A stretch of 64,000 nt of DNA from Arctopsyche grandis (Eukaryota; Arthropoda; Insecta; Trichoptera; Hydropsychidae): contig NC_135361.1 of NCBI RefSeq assembly GCF_051622035.1, positions 28,141,205-28,205,204 of the forward strand, in the 5' to 3' direction. The position numbers and the translations under genes are program-made. The notes below the pieces were generated by a model, which searched no databases, was not told the DNA's origin, and saw nothing but the letters and a program-made list of their open reading frames with translations. Below, piece by piece: positions 11,086-21,245 of the stretch; position 1 is the stretch's first letter; every line of letters begins with the position of its first letter.

Positions 11086-11977
11086 GAGAAATGTTATAAT
11101 AATATAAGTGACTTTAGGCATAATATTGTTGTCAAATGAGGAATGTCCACAGACCTTTTCATATAGTCGTATTTAATGCTTGGTGCTCGACGTATGTCCG
11201 ATAAAAACTTCTCTGTTTGTTTGTATTACTCGCAAGATGGGCAAGTGCATCGTTAAAAATTGCACGATACATTCAAAAACACACAATAAACAACATGGGA
11301 CACATTTTTATAAATAAATTGATCATTTAAGTAACATTGTAGTTTGACAGTTTTTAATAACATTTTTGCAGTATTTGCAGTGGTGGATCACAGTGCACTA
11401 GGTACTTGTCTAAGACCCCCGATCTATGGGGGTGGAGGGCCCAAAAGACTTGTTTGAATTTCAATAATTTCTTAAAAATTTAGTATACATATTTGAATGT
11501 TTGAAAAATATGGCATTTTTTATATGGAGGGGGGGGGGGGGGGGGCAAAATTTAATAACTAACTCTAATCGAGTTGATCCGTCATTGAGTATATGTTCTT
11601 TTTTATTATTCTGCATGCGACCCACCAATAAAACTAATTTCTTAACAAATATTATCTTTAGGTCACTTACCGCCTGATATATATAAATTTTAAAATGTGC
11701 TTTTTGTGAATATATTGTATATGTGTCGAAAAATCGTTTCTTATATATATTTATATATTGACTGTGAGCCAGTGATGTCCCGAGACTATTTGCATTCCTT
11801 ATGCAAAGATCAAAGTGCCACCCCCTTTAGAAATGGCGACTTGCGAGAATTACCGGTGGGCTGCAGAGATGAATCGAACTGTAGTATCTCGTTGACCATA
11901 TCGGTGACCAAATGCAAAAAAAAAATAGCTTTAATATGCAGCCCTGCAGTCTATATGGGCGACAAAAATACCATGCA
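11086..11977. other. Non-coding DNA with a G17 run
   Basis: No gene seen. A run of 17 G at 11529-11545 is followed by GCAAAA. CAGTGGTGGATCACAG near 11380 looks like a hAT-type terminus, but no partner was found. Confidence 0.4.
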
Positions 11978-12191
11978 TATTTAATATACTGGGACTTTGT
12001 AAGTTTGTATCTTTGTTTGGGAACTTCGAAAAAAAAAAAATTTCCATGACGACAATTCAATTGGTTGAATATTGTATTTTTTTCGATTAAAATAAATTTA
12101 ATAAAACAACAAATGAATATTTACTATTAGATTCGTCATGTTCAAGCTGTTTATATTACAAATACTGAGCGAAGCCGGGTAAAACAACTAG
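11978..12191 (+). mobile_element. Short non-autonomous Helitron
   Basis: The 3' end is CGAAGCCGGGTAAAACAACTAG followed by T, the CTAG|T signature of Helitrons. The body (TTTCCATGACGACAATTCAA, then AATAAATTTAATAAAACAAC) is shared with the copy at 12969-13170. The 5' end is less clear, near ACTGGGACTTTG. No RepHel coding capacity. Confidence 0.6.
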
Positions 12192-12720
12192 TAATTAATA
12201 AACATTATCTTAATTATTCATCGTTGACGTCAATATGTACAGTTGATGATCGAAAATCTGGCAATCGATACGTTTTCCTCAGATCCGGCATGGATTTTGG
12301 AGTGCATTTTTAAATTTACCGCGTTCACGCTCCAATAAATAAATAACTTGAATTTGAAACTTGAGAACAGTTCGATAATAATCTTTAATGTTGCAGATAA
12401 AATTGAAAATACATATGATTAGAAAATTAGATTTTTGGAATTTATGTATCGAAAATGATCAGACTGAAGTATTTGAAACTTTACATATGTAATTTCTTAT
12501 CTGAAAACAAGTCGTATGTCTCGGGATATACGTGAAAAAATAATTGAATATTTAATAGGGCAAAAAGTTTTTTTTCCATAAAATTTCTTACCAAAACAGA
12601 TCTATGTATTGCATATATGTATGTATCCTGTCTTCACATTCCTTACCATGCAAATACTATATATAATAATAAAACTTGCAAAAACGAATTTCATGAAACA
12701 CAATCATTTTTATATGGTGG
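12192..12720. other. Non-coding DNA
   Basis: AT-rich DNA with no supported feature between the first short Helitron and the nested composite. Confidence 0.4.
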
Positions 12721-13226
12721 TACAATTTAGCGTTATGTACTACGAAGTGGTATGCGAGTCAAAAAAGGTTGGGAAACGCTGCTCTATGCTAATAGACCGC
12801 ACTAAGTGTCTGAGCATTTGGCGCCATCTATTAAAAATTTATTTAATTAATAAATTTTTCTGTTGGTATTGTTTATATGTAGGTAGGTAGTTTGTTTTTA
12901 TCATTTTTTTCATATTTTATTTATTTATTTATATAATTTTAGCTATCTAGCTATATTAATCTATTAAATCTAATATATAATTTCGAAAGAGACTTTGTAT
13001 GTATGTATCTTTGGTTGGGAATTGATGGGAAAGTTTCCATGACGACAATTCAATTTTATTTTCGACTCAAATAAATTTAATAAAAAAACAAATGAATATT
13101 TACTATAAGATTCGCCATGTTTAACCTGTTTATATTACAAAAACTGAGCGAAGCCGGGTAAAACAATTAGTTAAATATATTTAAAAGGTATTTGAAAAAA
13201 GTACGACCGCGTGCGGATCGAACACA
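12721..13226 (+). mobile_element. Helitron-B fragment interrupted by a second Helitron
   Basis: GCGCCATCTATTAAAAATTT to about 12968, and AAAGGTATTTGAAAAAAGTA with GTGCGGATCGAACACA at 13171-13226, belong to the repeat seen at 22820-23615 and 46195-46601. The two halves are split by the Helitron at 12969-13170. The right part stops at 13226 without the CGGGTACAACACTAG end. GTTGGGAAACGCTG just upstream (12768) reads in reverse as CAGCGTTTCCCAAC, a hAT-like terminus without a partner. Confidence 0.55.
12969..13170 (+). mobile_element. Short Helitron inside Helitron-B
   Basis: It starts TCTAATATATAATTTCG and ends CGAAGCCGGGTAAAACAATTAG before T; length 202 bp. The terminal CTAG has become TTAG. 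It is closely related to 11978-12191. Confidence 0.6.
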
Positions 13227-13620
13227 ACCTCTTCTTAGCTTGCAATCGATTTTGATTTTGATTTTTAAATGCTTTTTATTATTACGAAATTATGTTCATA
13301 ATACATCTTATATATATTTTAATAGCTACTGATCTACTGATCATTTTCTATTTTACAATTTAATTTAATTTGGTTAGTAATCACAGTATTATATTATTCT
13401 AATGTTAATCTAAAGCATAATAGGAAAAAGAGCTCAAAAACCTATTTAAATCGATTTGGTCGTGAGACAAAGTTTGGGTTGTTATCCGATCGTTTTCAAA
13501 CTTTGCCATTTTGCTCGGTTTGGTCATCAATATAAGTGGAAGTGTAATCCGCCATTACGATGGTGAAATAATCGTAATAGACACGTTTGAAATTACTGCA
13601 TCGTATTACACGGTGACGTT
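13216..13620 (+). repeat. Dispersed repeat split by a retroposon
   Basis: CCTCTTCTTAGCTTGCAATCGATTT (from 13228) continues at 13458 with GTTTGGGTTGTTATCCGATC and GTAATAGACACGTTTGAAA. The same repeat is uninterrupted at 28905-29115. The split is caused by the insert at 13253-13448. Confidence 0.75.
13253..13448 (-). mobile_element. Short retroposon with 9-bp target duplication
   Basis: The 196-bp insert is flanked by AATCGATTT at 13244-13252 and 13449-13457. It begins TGATTTTGATTTTTAAATGC, the complement of a (CAAAAT)-type tail, so it points to the minus strand. A near-identical copy at 42117-42323 has its own 14-bp duplication. No coding capacity; probably a LINE 3' fragment or SINE. Confidence 0.8.
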
Positions 13621-14529
13621 TTTATTTAATAAGTAATATGCAAAGAAGTCGAATTCTACTTCTATGGTAATATGCCATAACCCATACGATGAAACGTAAA
13701 TTCGTATGTTCTTATTTGCTAAATCTAAGTGCTTATGCACTTTGTTCCATTTATAAAAAAACCCGTCTCAAAGTGCAAAAATAAGAGACCACATTTAAAA
13801 ACGGGGGATAAATTGATTTAGTTCCTAGCGGATTAGATAGATGGCACAGCTCTTACTATCCAAATGAATGGTCGATATTTGTACCCCTACTACTAGTTTA
13901 CTACACCGGTTTAGTTGCTTTCTCGCTGTCGCGCAGGGCGGTCGTGTCGTTGTCCGACATTTATGTCGGTTTATCACGCGTTTCCGCAAAAACTTGTCGC
14001 AAACTTTGAACGGGCAAAATTCAAACTCCAAGTCTAATCCCGTTCAGTGCGTTCGCGACAGAATCGTCGAAACGAAACGATAATTCGAATTAAAACCAAA
14101 AAAATAAATAAACAAAATCCGAAAATTTCAAAAATTGCCGTTTGAGTTTCGAAGTATCCAAGGTTAGACACGATTCGAATCATATATTTTAAACTTCCAT
14201 GCAAATTATCGAATAGTTTGTTCAAATGCGATCGTAGCAAACATACAAACACCTGGCTTTTTTTGCGCTACCCACTTATATTTGCCAATTGTACGTTTTT
14301 GTTATCGCCTCTCGACAGTGAATTTAATTAAACACGTTTCGTTTTGCAGTGTTGACTTTCAGTCTATCGTCGTGGTTCTTTCGTTCTGCGGGAATATGAG
14401 TGTGTGTTTGTTTTTGTGCAGTTTCCCGCCAAAATCGAAATAACGATGGAAAGTTCGCATGCTGTGATCTGTGTGATCTGTGCTAAATCAAGTGTATGGT
14501 TCTTTTGAATTCACGCTGGACGGAATAGT
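13621..14529 (+). promoter_or_regulatory. Upstream and 5'UTR region of the PH-domain gene
   Basis: From about 13900 the DNA becomes more GC-rich and less repetitive, with CTCGCTGTCGCGCAGGGCGG near 13922 and a run of unique sequence up to the ATG. An in-frame TGA at 14506-14508 closes the frame upstream of the start. No TATA box could be assigned. The promoter position is inferred. Confidence 0.35.
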
Positions 14530-15909
14530 ATGACGTTGGATAAGATGAGCGGTGGAAAAGTTGACGATGGCTCCAACCAGGTGTCCATCATCGAAGGGAT
14601 GGTCAAATTCAGAGATGGAAAAAAGGTATATTATCAATTGAATCAAATTTGCTAGCTTGAAATCCCATTCAAATAGCTTAAAAGCAACACGAAAACACAC
14701 TGAATAGTACGGAATGTCACGTCCTTTGCTCCACGCTGTGACAGTGGGTGTTCCTCAAACCGAATTCGGGTGTAGTTGCACGTGCAGAGTGCATATGTTT
14801 CTCCTTCATCTCTTCGAGTATGGGATTCACTGTTATCGATCACTGTCAAGCAAGGATAAAATATCACCGAAAACACTCAAGGGGGTGATTTTTGGGACTG
14901 TGTACCATGTAAATATATGGGCTAGGGGTGCTGCGTTTTTTTCGCATGTTTAAAAGTATCTAAATAAAGCACGTACCATGTAACGATCAGTGTGTTTTCG
15001 CCCTTAACCAGTGTTGGAATTTTCAGTTAATCAGGATTGTGCTATTTTGAAGTAAATTTAAGCGGTATTGTTGATTTTTTTTCGATTAAGAATTATTGTA
15101 CAAAATCGTATCTGTTTGATCCAATGAAATGTGATATTTGATTTAAGAAATGGAATGTTTTTGAATATTTTCTATATAATTATTAGAGTAAATAGTAAAT
15201 AGTAAATATAATTAATAGAGTAAAGTTAATAGAGCTAATATTTCAAACTCATGTAGGTTTTTCATTCCAAATTGACCCTTTTTCATTTCAAATTGACCGT
15301 CTTTCATTTCAAATTGACAATGAAAAGTTGAAAAAAAATTGAATTTGAAATGAAAAAGTTTGAATTTGGGATGAAAAAGGGTCAATTTGTAATGAAAACG
15401 GTTTAATTTGGAATGAAAAAGGATCAAATGTGGAATGAAAAACCTGTATAAATGAACATTAATACTAAATTTGATCTTTATATAAAACTAAGTCCAAAAT
15501 CACTTACCAACTATTATTATTGACGTGTTGCAAAATTTGATGGATTGCTGAGTGATTTTTCCTGCAATTTCACTCGTTAACAACCTTCGAGACCTTGACT
15601 GTGCTTATTCACATTCCGACTATTTTATCTGAAACGTAATAATATGACAAAATCATTAACGCTAAGCAATTCAAAATGGCGTCTCTATATGTATAATATT
15701 ATAATTTGTTGGACAATTTAGAATCTTATAGAGAAGCGTGTGAACTTTGTATCGAACGAATTACCTTTAACTAATTATCGTCGTTAATTGCACGCTAACA
15801 AAATGCCAACCACTTTGCAAGGACGTCATTATTATATTAATAAAATTGTTATTTTCTTTGCAGTGGAAGTCAAGATGGTGTGTCATGCGGAAACTGTCAC
15901 CTGTAGCAG
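14530..15909 (+). CDS. Dok: PH-domain adaptor, probably Dok (first two coding exons)
   Basis: Exon 1 (14530-14625) encodes MTLDKMSGGKVDDGSNQ and then IIEGMVKFRDGKK, ending at AAG|GTATAT. Exon 2 (15864-15909), after TTTCTTTGCAG, encodes WKSRWCVMRKLSPVA and ends GCAG|GTACGC in phase 1. Joined they read FRDGKKWKSRWCVMRKLSPV, the first strands of a pleckstrin-homology domain; the wording matches my memory of insect Dok proteins, adaptors with PH and PTB domains that act below receptor tyrosine kinases. An in-frame TGA at 14506 lies upstream of the first ATG; the second ATG (Met6) has a better start context. The rest of the PH domain and the PTB domain were not found downstream, so either the next intron is very long or the gene runs off the window. 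The PH fold is fairly safe; the Dok name is less so. Confidence 0.65.
14685..14997 (+). mobile_element. PIF/Harbinger-like MITE, family M1
   Basis: The ends are near ACGAAAACACACTGAATAG and CAGTGTGTTTTCGCCC followed by TTA. Inside it carries GTTATCGATCACTGTCAAGC and TCGCATGTTTAAAAGTATCT, both shared with the copy at 57434-57669. It sits in intron 1 of the PH-domain gene. TTA-type flanks suggest PIF/Harbinger, but the left flank is decayed. Confidence 0.6.
15255..15446. mobile_element. Foldback-like element of head-to-head 21-bp repeats
   Basis: Three 21-bp units (TCATTCCAAATTGACC type) start at 15262, 15283 and 15304. After a short spacer, the inverted unit (GGTCAATTTGNAATGA type) recurs with ATGA at 15350, 15371, 15392, 15413 and 15435. 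The whole is bounded by AGGTTTTTCATTCCA and TGGAATGAAAAACCT. Inverted repeats made of short direct repeats define Foldback elements. It lies in intron 1 of the PH-domain gene. Confidence 0.7.
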
Positions 15910-16743
15910 GTACGCTCATTACAATTACTATAAAGATAGTAATTTAGATTTTTTTACTACCCATTTCTATTCTGTTGATTCTATTACATATGATGCAAGT
16001 AGTGCAATATCTATGTGGAACGGTCATCGTTCAACTCTCGGACACATCTAGGTCATTTTTACATCCGTTTTATGTGAAGTGATAATGTTGATATGAATTT
16101 TGAGAGTGGAATACCCTATAGTTGAGATAGAATTGATTGAATTTTTCTTAATTTTTTTTTGACTTTAACTTTCAGGTTGCAATTTAAGCTAGGTTGTTCA
16201 ATTTCCTTTTTTTTTTTAGTTCTTGAAAGAACGGAAAACCTTTTTTTTTGTATCTGTAAAGATCAAAGTCTTTTAATCTGTGATTTATTAAAAAAAAATG
16301 CCATATTTATTTAACGAAATACGTATTATATATATATTTTTCAAAAAGTGATCATTTTATATGTACTATGTATGTACAATTGAACTTTCAATGACTGATA
16401 TTGTACACAAAAAAAAGCTGTGTACTGGTTTTTGTATACTGGTAATCTATTGGTTGTGCAATTTATCGTAACGACAAAGTAGTTGGTAGCAGGTCTTTCA
16501 AGATTCAAGATAATATTAAATAAAAGTCTTTACGACAGAAAGGCATGTTTTTCTAGGGGGGGGGGGGGGGGCAAAAGTAGGTCAGTTTGTGGTTGTTTTT
16601 TTTGTTTTTTTTTATTTTATTTATTGAAAAATCAACAGACAACAGGATGTACATAGATATGTATAAAAAAACAAATAGTAAATATATAATATATGTAACA
16701 TCCGAGTCCAATAACAGATATATATATACATATACATATATAA

Positions 16744-16817
<74 letters not shown>

Positions 16818-17118
16818 TATATATACATATATAGAAATAAGACTGGAAGTTATACTTCCTATATGTACATCTTTTCGAGTTATAAATTATGAAAGAAAGC
16901 ATGCTTAAAAATTCAAAACAAATACACATGTACATATATTTAACAAGAGAAATAAAATTTAACTAAAAAAAAATTATCACAATTAAGATTCATAGTATTT
17001 CATCAAATGGGGACGGCAGACAAACCGCTTAGTCTGTGAACTCCATTCATTCGTGATACTGTTGCTTTCCAAAAATATAAAAAGCTATGGAGTAGTATGT
17101 AATAGTATAATCTTATAC
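15910..17118. other. Intronic DNA with simple repeats
   Basis: No gene seen. It holds a G16 run at 16556-16571 followed by GCAAAA, and a (TA)n tract at about 16751-16811 inside a wider TATA/CATA-rich stretch. Open frames of repeating Ile-Tyr are artefacts of the TA tract. Confidence 0.6.
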
Positions 17119-17643
17119 TGGGTTGACACGGTGCGAGTAGCTTGGACCGAATTTTACATACGTACATATATGCATGTATGTATGTATTACATACATATAC
17201 AAAGGAAGGCCTAACAGATTAACACCAATGCGCCTTCCTGGCCAATTATAAACATGATATGATACATCTTTGGATAAATTTGACAAATTTGATCAATTTG
17301 TATTTTTGCAGCATTTTATAAATTAGCGAATTCCAGATGCTTTAAACTCGGATTTTACGAAAAATATGACAGGGTTGCCAATTTGTTGAAACCGTTTAAA
17401 TGAAATCAGATAAATTGCAAACGATCTACCTTAGAGTCTCATATCCATGGTGTGGCCAGCAGCACAACCAGGGATTGAACCCACGACCACACAAGGGAAA
17501 GCATTACACTGATCTATGCTGCTTGTTGACACGATTGGCACGATGCGAGTAGCTTGGACCAAGTACCTTGTACGTACAAAGCGTTCTAAAATGATTCGAT
17601 CTCCCGTTGACACCCTCCAAGCTACTCGCATCGTGTTAACCCG
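17119..17643. mobile_element. TIR element interrupted by a SINE
   Basis: The left end GGGTTGACACGGTGCGAGTA (17120) pairs with the right end, whose complement is GGGTTAACACGATGCGAGTA (from 17642). A third, inner copy of CGATGCGAGTAGCTTGGACC lies at 17536-17556. The SINE head at 17375-17522 falls between. I read this as a MITE with duplicated terminal sequence into which a SINE inserted; the order of events is inferred. Confidence 0.5.
17375..17522 (-). mobile_element. tRNA-derived SINE, head and core, short copy
   Basis: On the minus strand it reads AAGCAGCATAGATCAGTGTA, then TGGTCGTGGGTTCAATCCC (B box GGTTCAATCC), GGCCAGCAGCACAACC in reverse, and the core around TTGAAACGG. Head type is that of the 31515 copy; the tail is missing. 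Confidence 0.6.
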
Positions 17644-18462
17644 GTACAAAATTGAATATTGGTAATGTGCATAAAATGCAAAGATCAAAGCGTCGTTTGC
17701 ATTGAATTGCCAGTCTAAAAAAAGCCATTTGTCTTATAGAGTGGAAGAATCCTAAAGCAAAGTTACTAATCTTATCGTGTGTTTTCCTATAGAAATCTTA
17801 CTGAGCAAACATTTTAAACTGCTCACATGTATGCACATACTTATATACAAGTATAAAAGTTTGGCAAATAGTCAATGTTTACATGGCGGTTTGATGTTAG
17901 AACTCCATACATATGGGCATATAATGTATGCAAATATGATAATATATGATTTGAGACGTTCGAATCGTATGTTGATACGTCATAAAGACATATACACGTC
18001 TCGATATAATCACGCAATCATGTTTGTATTCATGAGATGTTCAGGTGATATCATACGAGCTTTCGTATGAATAAAGTCCTTTCGTCTCGTTTTTTTTTTT
18101 TTTTTTTTTTGATTTCTCAGAACGTGTTGCAGTAAACATTGAGATTTGTATATTTTCAAAGCGGCTCTTGGTATTTTATCAAAGGTTGTTTTTCAGGCGG
18201 GCCGTATACTGAGCGATCGGGCGAGCGAATGTCAAACAGACTTCTTATTGTATTGTAGAGGTGATCGGTTTTTTTTTGTTGTATTGATCGAACCGCTCCC
18301 TAACTTTCGACCGACCCCCGTAGTGCAACATTTTTCATTGTGACGTTGCATTTTCATAAAATGGGGAAGACGAGGGTAAGGAAACCGTAGTTTTGTCTAG
18401 TTTTCCAATACATTTTAAACTTGTGACGATTGCAGACTGTAATAAAAACATATAAACAAACA
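17644..18462. other. Non-coding DNA with poly(T)
   Basis: No gene seen. A T23 run at about 18090-18112 is present. Confidence 0.4.
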
Positions 18463-18872
18463 AATAGCTCGATCGTTAAGCTTCTTCTTAACGTCGAGAG
18501 GCGCCGGGTTCAATCCCATGAGCTAACCTGAGTATATCTGTACTGCTGCTGGTCAGACCTGGATATTTGTGCTCCAGGTCGATGGTTTCCTATCAGAGTT
18601 TGCCAATTTTCTCTGATTTCATTGTTGAAACGGTTCCCGGTAAAATTGGCTAAATATCCTTCCTACCTACTATGTCACCACTATTTGAGATTGATTAATG
18701 TACAATAAAATGTATGTACAATTCATAGATGTCTCGTTAATTTGCGAGTTTTTCAGTGTCTCGTAATTCAGCGATTTGTATAAATAAATAAAAAATGGTG
18801 CAATGTTTGTAATTGGCCAGGAAAGCACATTGGGGTTACCTGTAAGGCCTTCCTGGTATATATGTAAAAAAA
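18463..18872 (+). mobile_element. tRNA-derived SINE, type A
   Basis: The head TAGCTCGATCGTTAAGC (A box) and GGGTTCAATCCC (B box) form an internal Pol III promoter. The body GTTTGCCAATTTTCTCTGAT, GTTGAAACGGTTCCCG and ATGTCACCACTATTTGAG is shared with 53932 and 55711. It ends with a hairpin, CCAGGAAAGC...GGCCTTCCTGG (18817-18856), and an A-rich tail. Confidence 0.85.
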
Positions 18873-19620
18873 AATATGTGTTTGAATTTGTTTTCAAAGA
18901 TGAGAACAACTCATAATGTAAATTGTGTACAGTACTCAATTTACACTCATTACGATGAATCTTGTGCTACAAGCAATTACAGACTAATTGCACCTCTGTG
19001 CGGAACTTTGATCCAATGTTGTTGTTTTTTTTTGTTATGTAAAAGCCTGGTTGTGATTATTTTTTTTGTTTATAATAATTCTCTTAATGGTCTTTTTCTG
19101 CACAGGTTACCAGTAATTGGGCCATCGGTGATTAAATTTATTCTTATGAAACTTCTGTTAAATTACAGTTAATAATTATCTCGAAGTGTTCATTCAAAAA
19201 ATCTCTTGTTACAAGTCAATGATTTAGAGTCAATTTTGCCTTTGGTTAATCGTTTATTTGGTGTAATTATTGAATGGTTGTCTATTTGTTTGTATTGTAC
19301 GTTTCGTGTGCGTGTACACGTGGCAATCCTACAAATAAATACCGGTCCAATTAGCCGGAAATAGTATAAATATATGTCTATATATGGGCCGTTATATTTG
19401 AAAGTGGCGGAAGTTCAATTTTCAGTTCCAAAAAAACCATTTCTGTTTGACTTGATTCATAAATTGTTGTCACTTCTTTTTTGTAAATCGATATGTCCCG
19501 AATTTCGGAAAGCAGAATAAACGTATTAAAAGGCCACCAGTATTTTTGTTACATGCAATACATTATATTTAATGTTTTGCGGGTTCTGCTACTTCTACCA
19601 TTTTAAATTATAACGGCTCA
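18873..19620. other. Non-coding DNA
   Basis: Nothing supported. Unique-looking AT-rich DNA between a SINE and the 38-bp satellite. Confidence 0.4.
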
Positions 19621-19624
19621 TGTG

Positions 19625-21245
19625 TATTAGAATAATTACAGTTTATAATTCGTTTGTAATGTATACATATAATGAAGAAGACTGCCAATTACAATTCGTA
19701 ATTGGCTTGTGATGTATTCAGTGAATTAAATTGCCAATTATAGTTTGTAATTGGCTCGTAATGTATGTATGTATATAGTGAAATTCACTGTATACACTAC
19801 AATTCTGGCAATCTAATTCGCTGAATGAATAAGATTGCTAGTTACAGTCTGTAATTGGCTTGTAATGTATACAGTGAATTATATTATTATGTTTGTAATT
19901 GGTTTGCAATGTACTTATACAAAGCAGTTTCTAACGTACATTGTGAATTAGATTGCCAATTACAATTTGTAACGTACGTTTTAAATCGGATTACCAATTA
20001 TAGTTTGTAATTGGCTTGTAATGTATATAATCTATTAGATTTCTATTTACAGTTTGTTATTGGTTTGTATTATTGTAGTATTCCTTAATTTAAAAAACAA
20101 TAATGCAATGTTCAAACAAATATTTCTGACAAAATGCCCTGGAGTGTGTTACAAATCAGTCGTCACCTTTAGAAATCCAACTACAGTTTGTAACGCAGTG
20201 AATTAGATTGCCAATTACAGTTTGTAACGTACGCAATGAATTATAGTGCCAATTATAGTTTGTAACGTACATAGTGAATTATATTGCAAATCACAGTTTG
20301 TTTCGTACATTTTGAATTGGATTACCAATTTTGGTTTGTAATTGGCTTGTAATGTATACAGTGTATTAGATTTCCAATTACAGTTTGTAATTGGTTTGTA
20401 TTGTTGTAGTATTCCTTAATTTAATTTTTTTTAATGTAATGTTCAAACACAGTATTTCTGACAAAATGTTCGGGAGTGTGTTACAAATCAGTCGTCAGCT
20501 TTAGAAATCCAATTACAGTTTCCAATGTACGTAATAGTGAATTATTATTTATTTTATTTATTTATATGTTTTGGACCATTGTGCCATTACAGAAATGTAA
20601 TGCGCCACAATGGCCTGGATAATAAAACAAGAGAGGGAGAAAAAATATATTGCTAATTACAGTTTGTAACGTACATTTTGAATTGGATTACCAATTATAC
20701 TTTGTAATTGGCTTGTAATGCATACAGTGTATTAGATTGCCAATTACAGTTTGTAATTGGTTTGTATTGTAGTATTCCTTAATTTAAAATTTTTTAAAGC
20801 AATGTTCAAACTCGGACGGTTCCAAACGGGAAGTCGTTACACATTAGTCGTCACCTTTAGATTCCCAATTACAGTTTGTAACGTAGTGAATTAGATTTCC
20901 AATTACAGTTTCTAACGTACGAAATTAATTATAGTGCCAATTACAGTTTGTAACGTACATAGTGAATTAGATTGCTAATTACAGTTTGTAACGTACACAG
21001 TGAATTAGTTTGCCAATTACAGTTTCTAACGTACGCAATGAATTACATACATATAGTGCCAATTACAGTTTGTAACGTACATAGTGAACTATATTGCTAA
21101 TTACAGTTTGTAACGTACACAGTGAATTAGATTGTCAATTACAGCTTCTAATTTACATGGTGAATTAGATTGCCAGTTATAGTTTGTAATGTACACAGGT
21201 ACACGTTCATGTGATGCGTTGATTACAGGCTGTAATCATACTATG
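19625..21245 (+). repeat. 38-bp satellite array with higher-order units
   Basis: The monomer contains GCCAATTACAGTTTGTAACG and AATTAGATT. In the best part, TTACAGTTTG starts at 20941, 20979 and 21017 (38 bp). A longer insert carrying TAGTATTCCTTAATTTAA recurs at 20077, 20407 and about 20770, giving higher-order units of 330-363 bp. The left part (19625-20070) is more diverged. No coding content. Confidence 0.9.
20545..20642 (-). mobile_element. Retroposon 3' hairpin fragment inside the satellite
   Basis: On the minus strand CCATTGTGGCGCATTAC pairs with GTAATGGCACAATGG (20576-20613), followed by an (AAAT)n-like tail. It interrupts one satellite higher-order unit. The hairpin is of the same design as those at 51441, 48779 and in SINE A. 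Confidence 0.6.

Noticed and set aside
16587..16935. Ile-Tyr repeat proteins
   Set aside because: They are translations of (TA)n microsatellite; the same happens at 41481-41836 and 49582-50104.
17431..17520. Possible tRNA gene
   Set aside because: A and B boxes are present, but no cloverleaf closes and the sequence continues into the SINE core.
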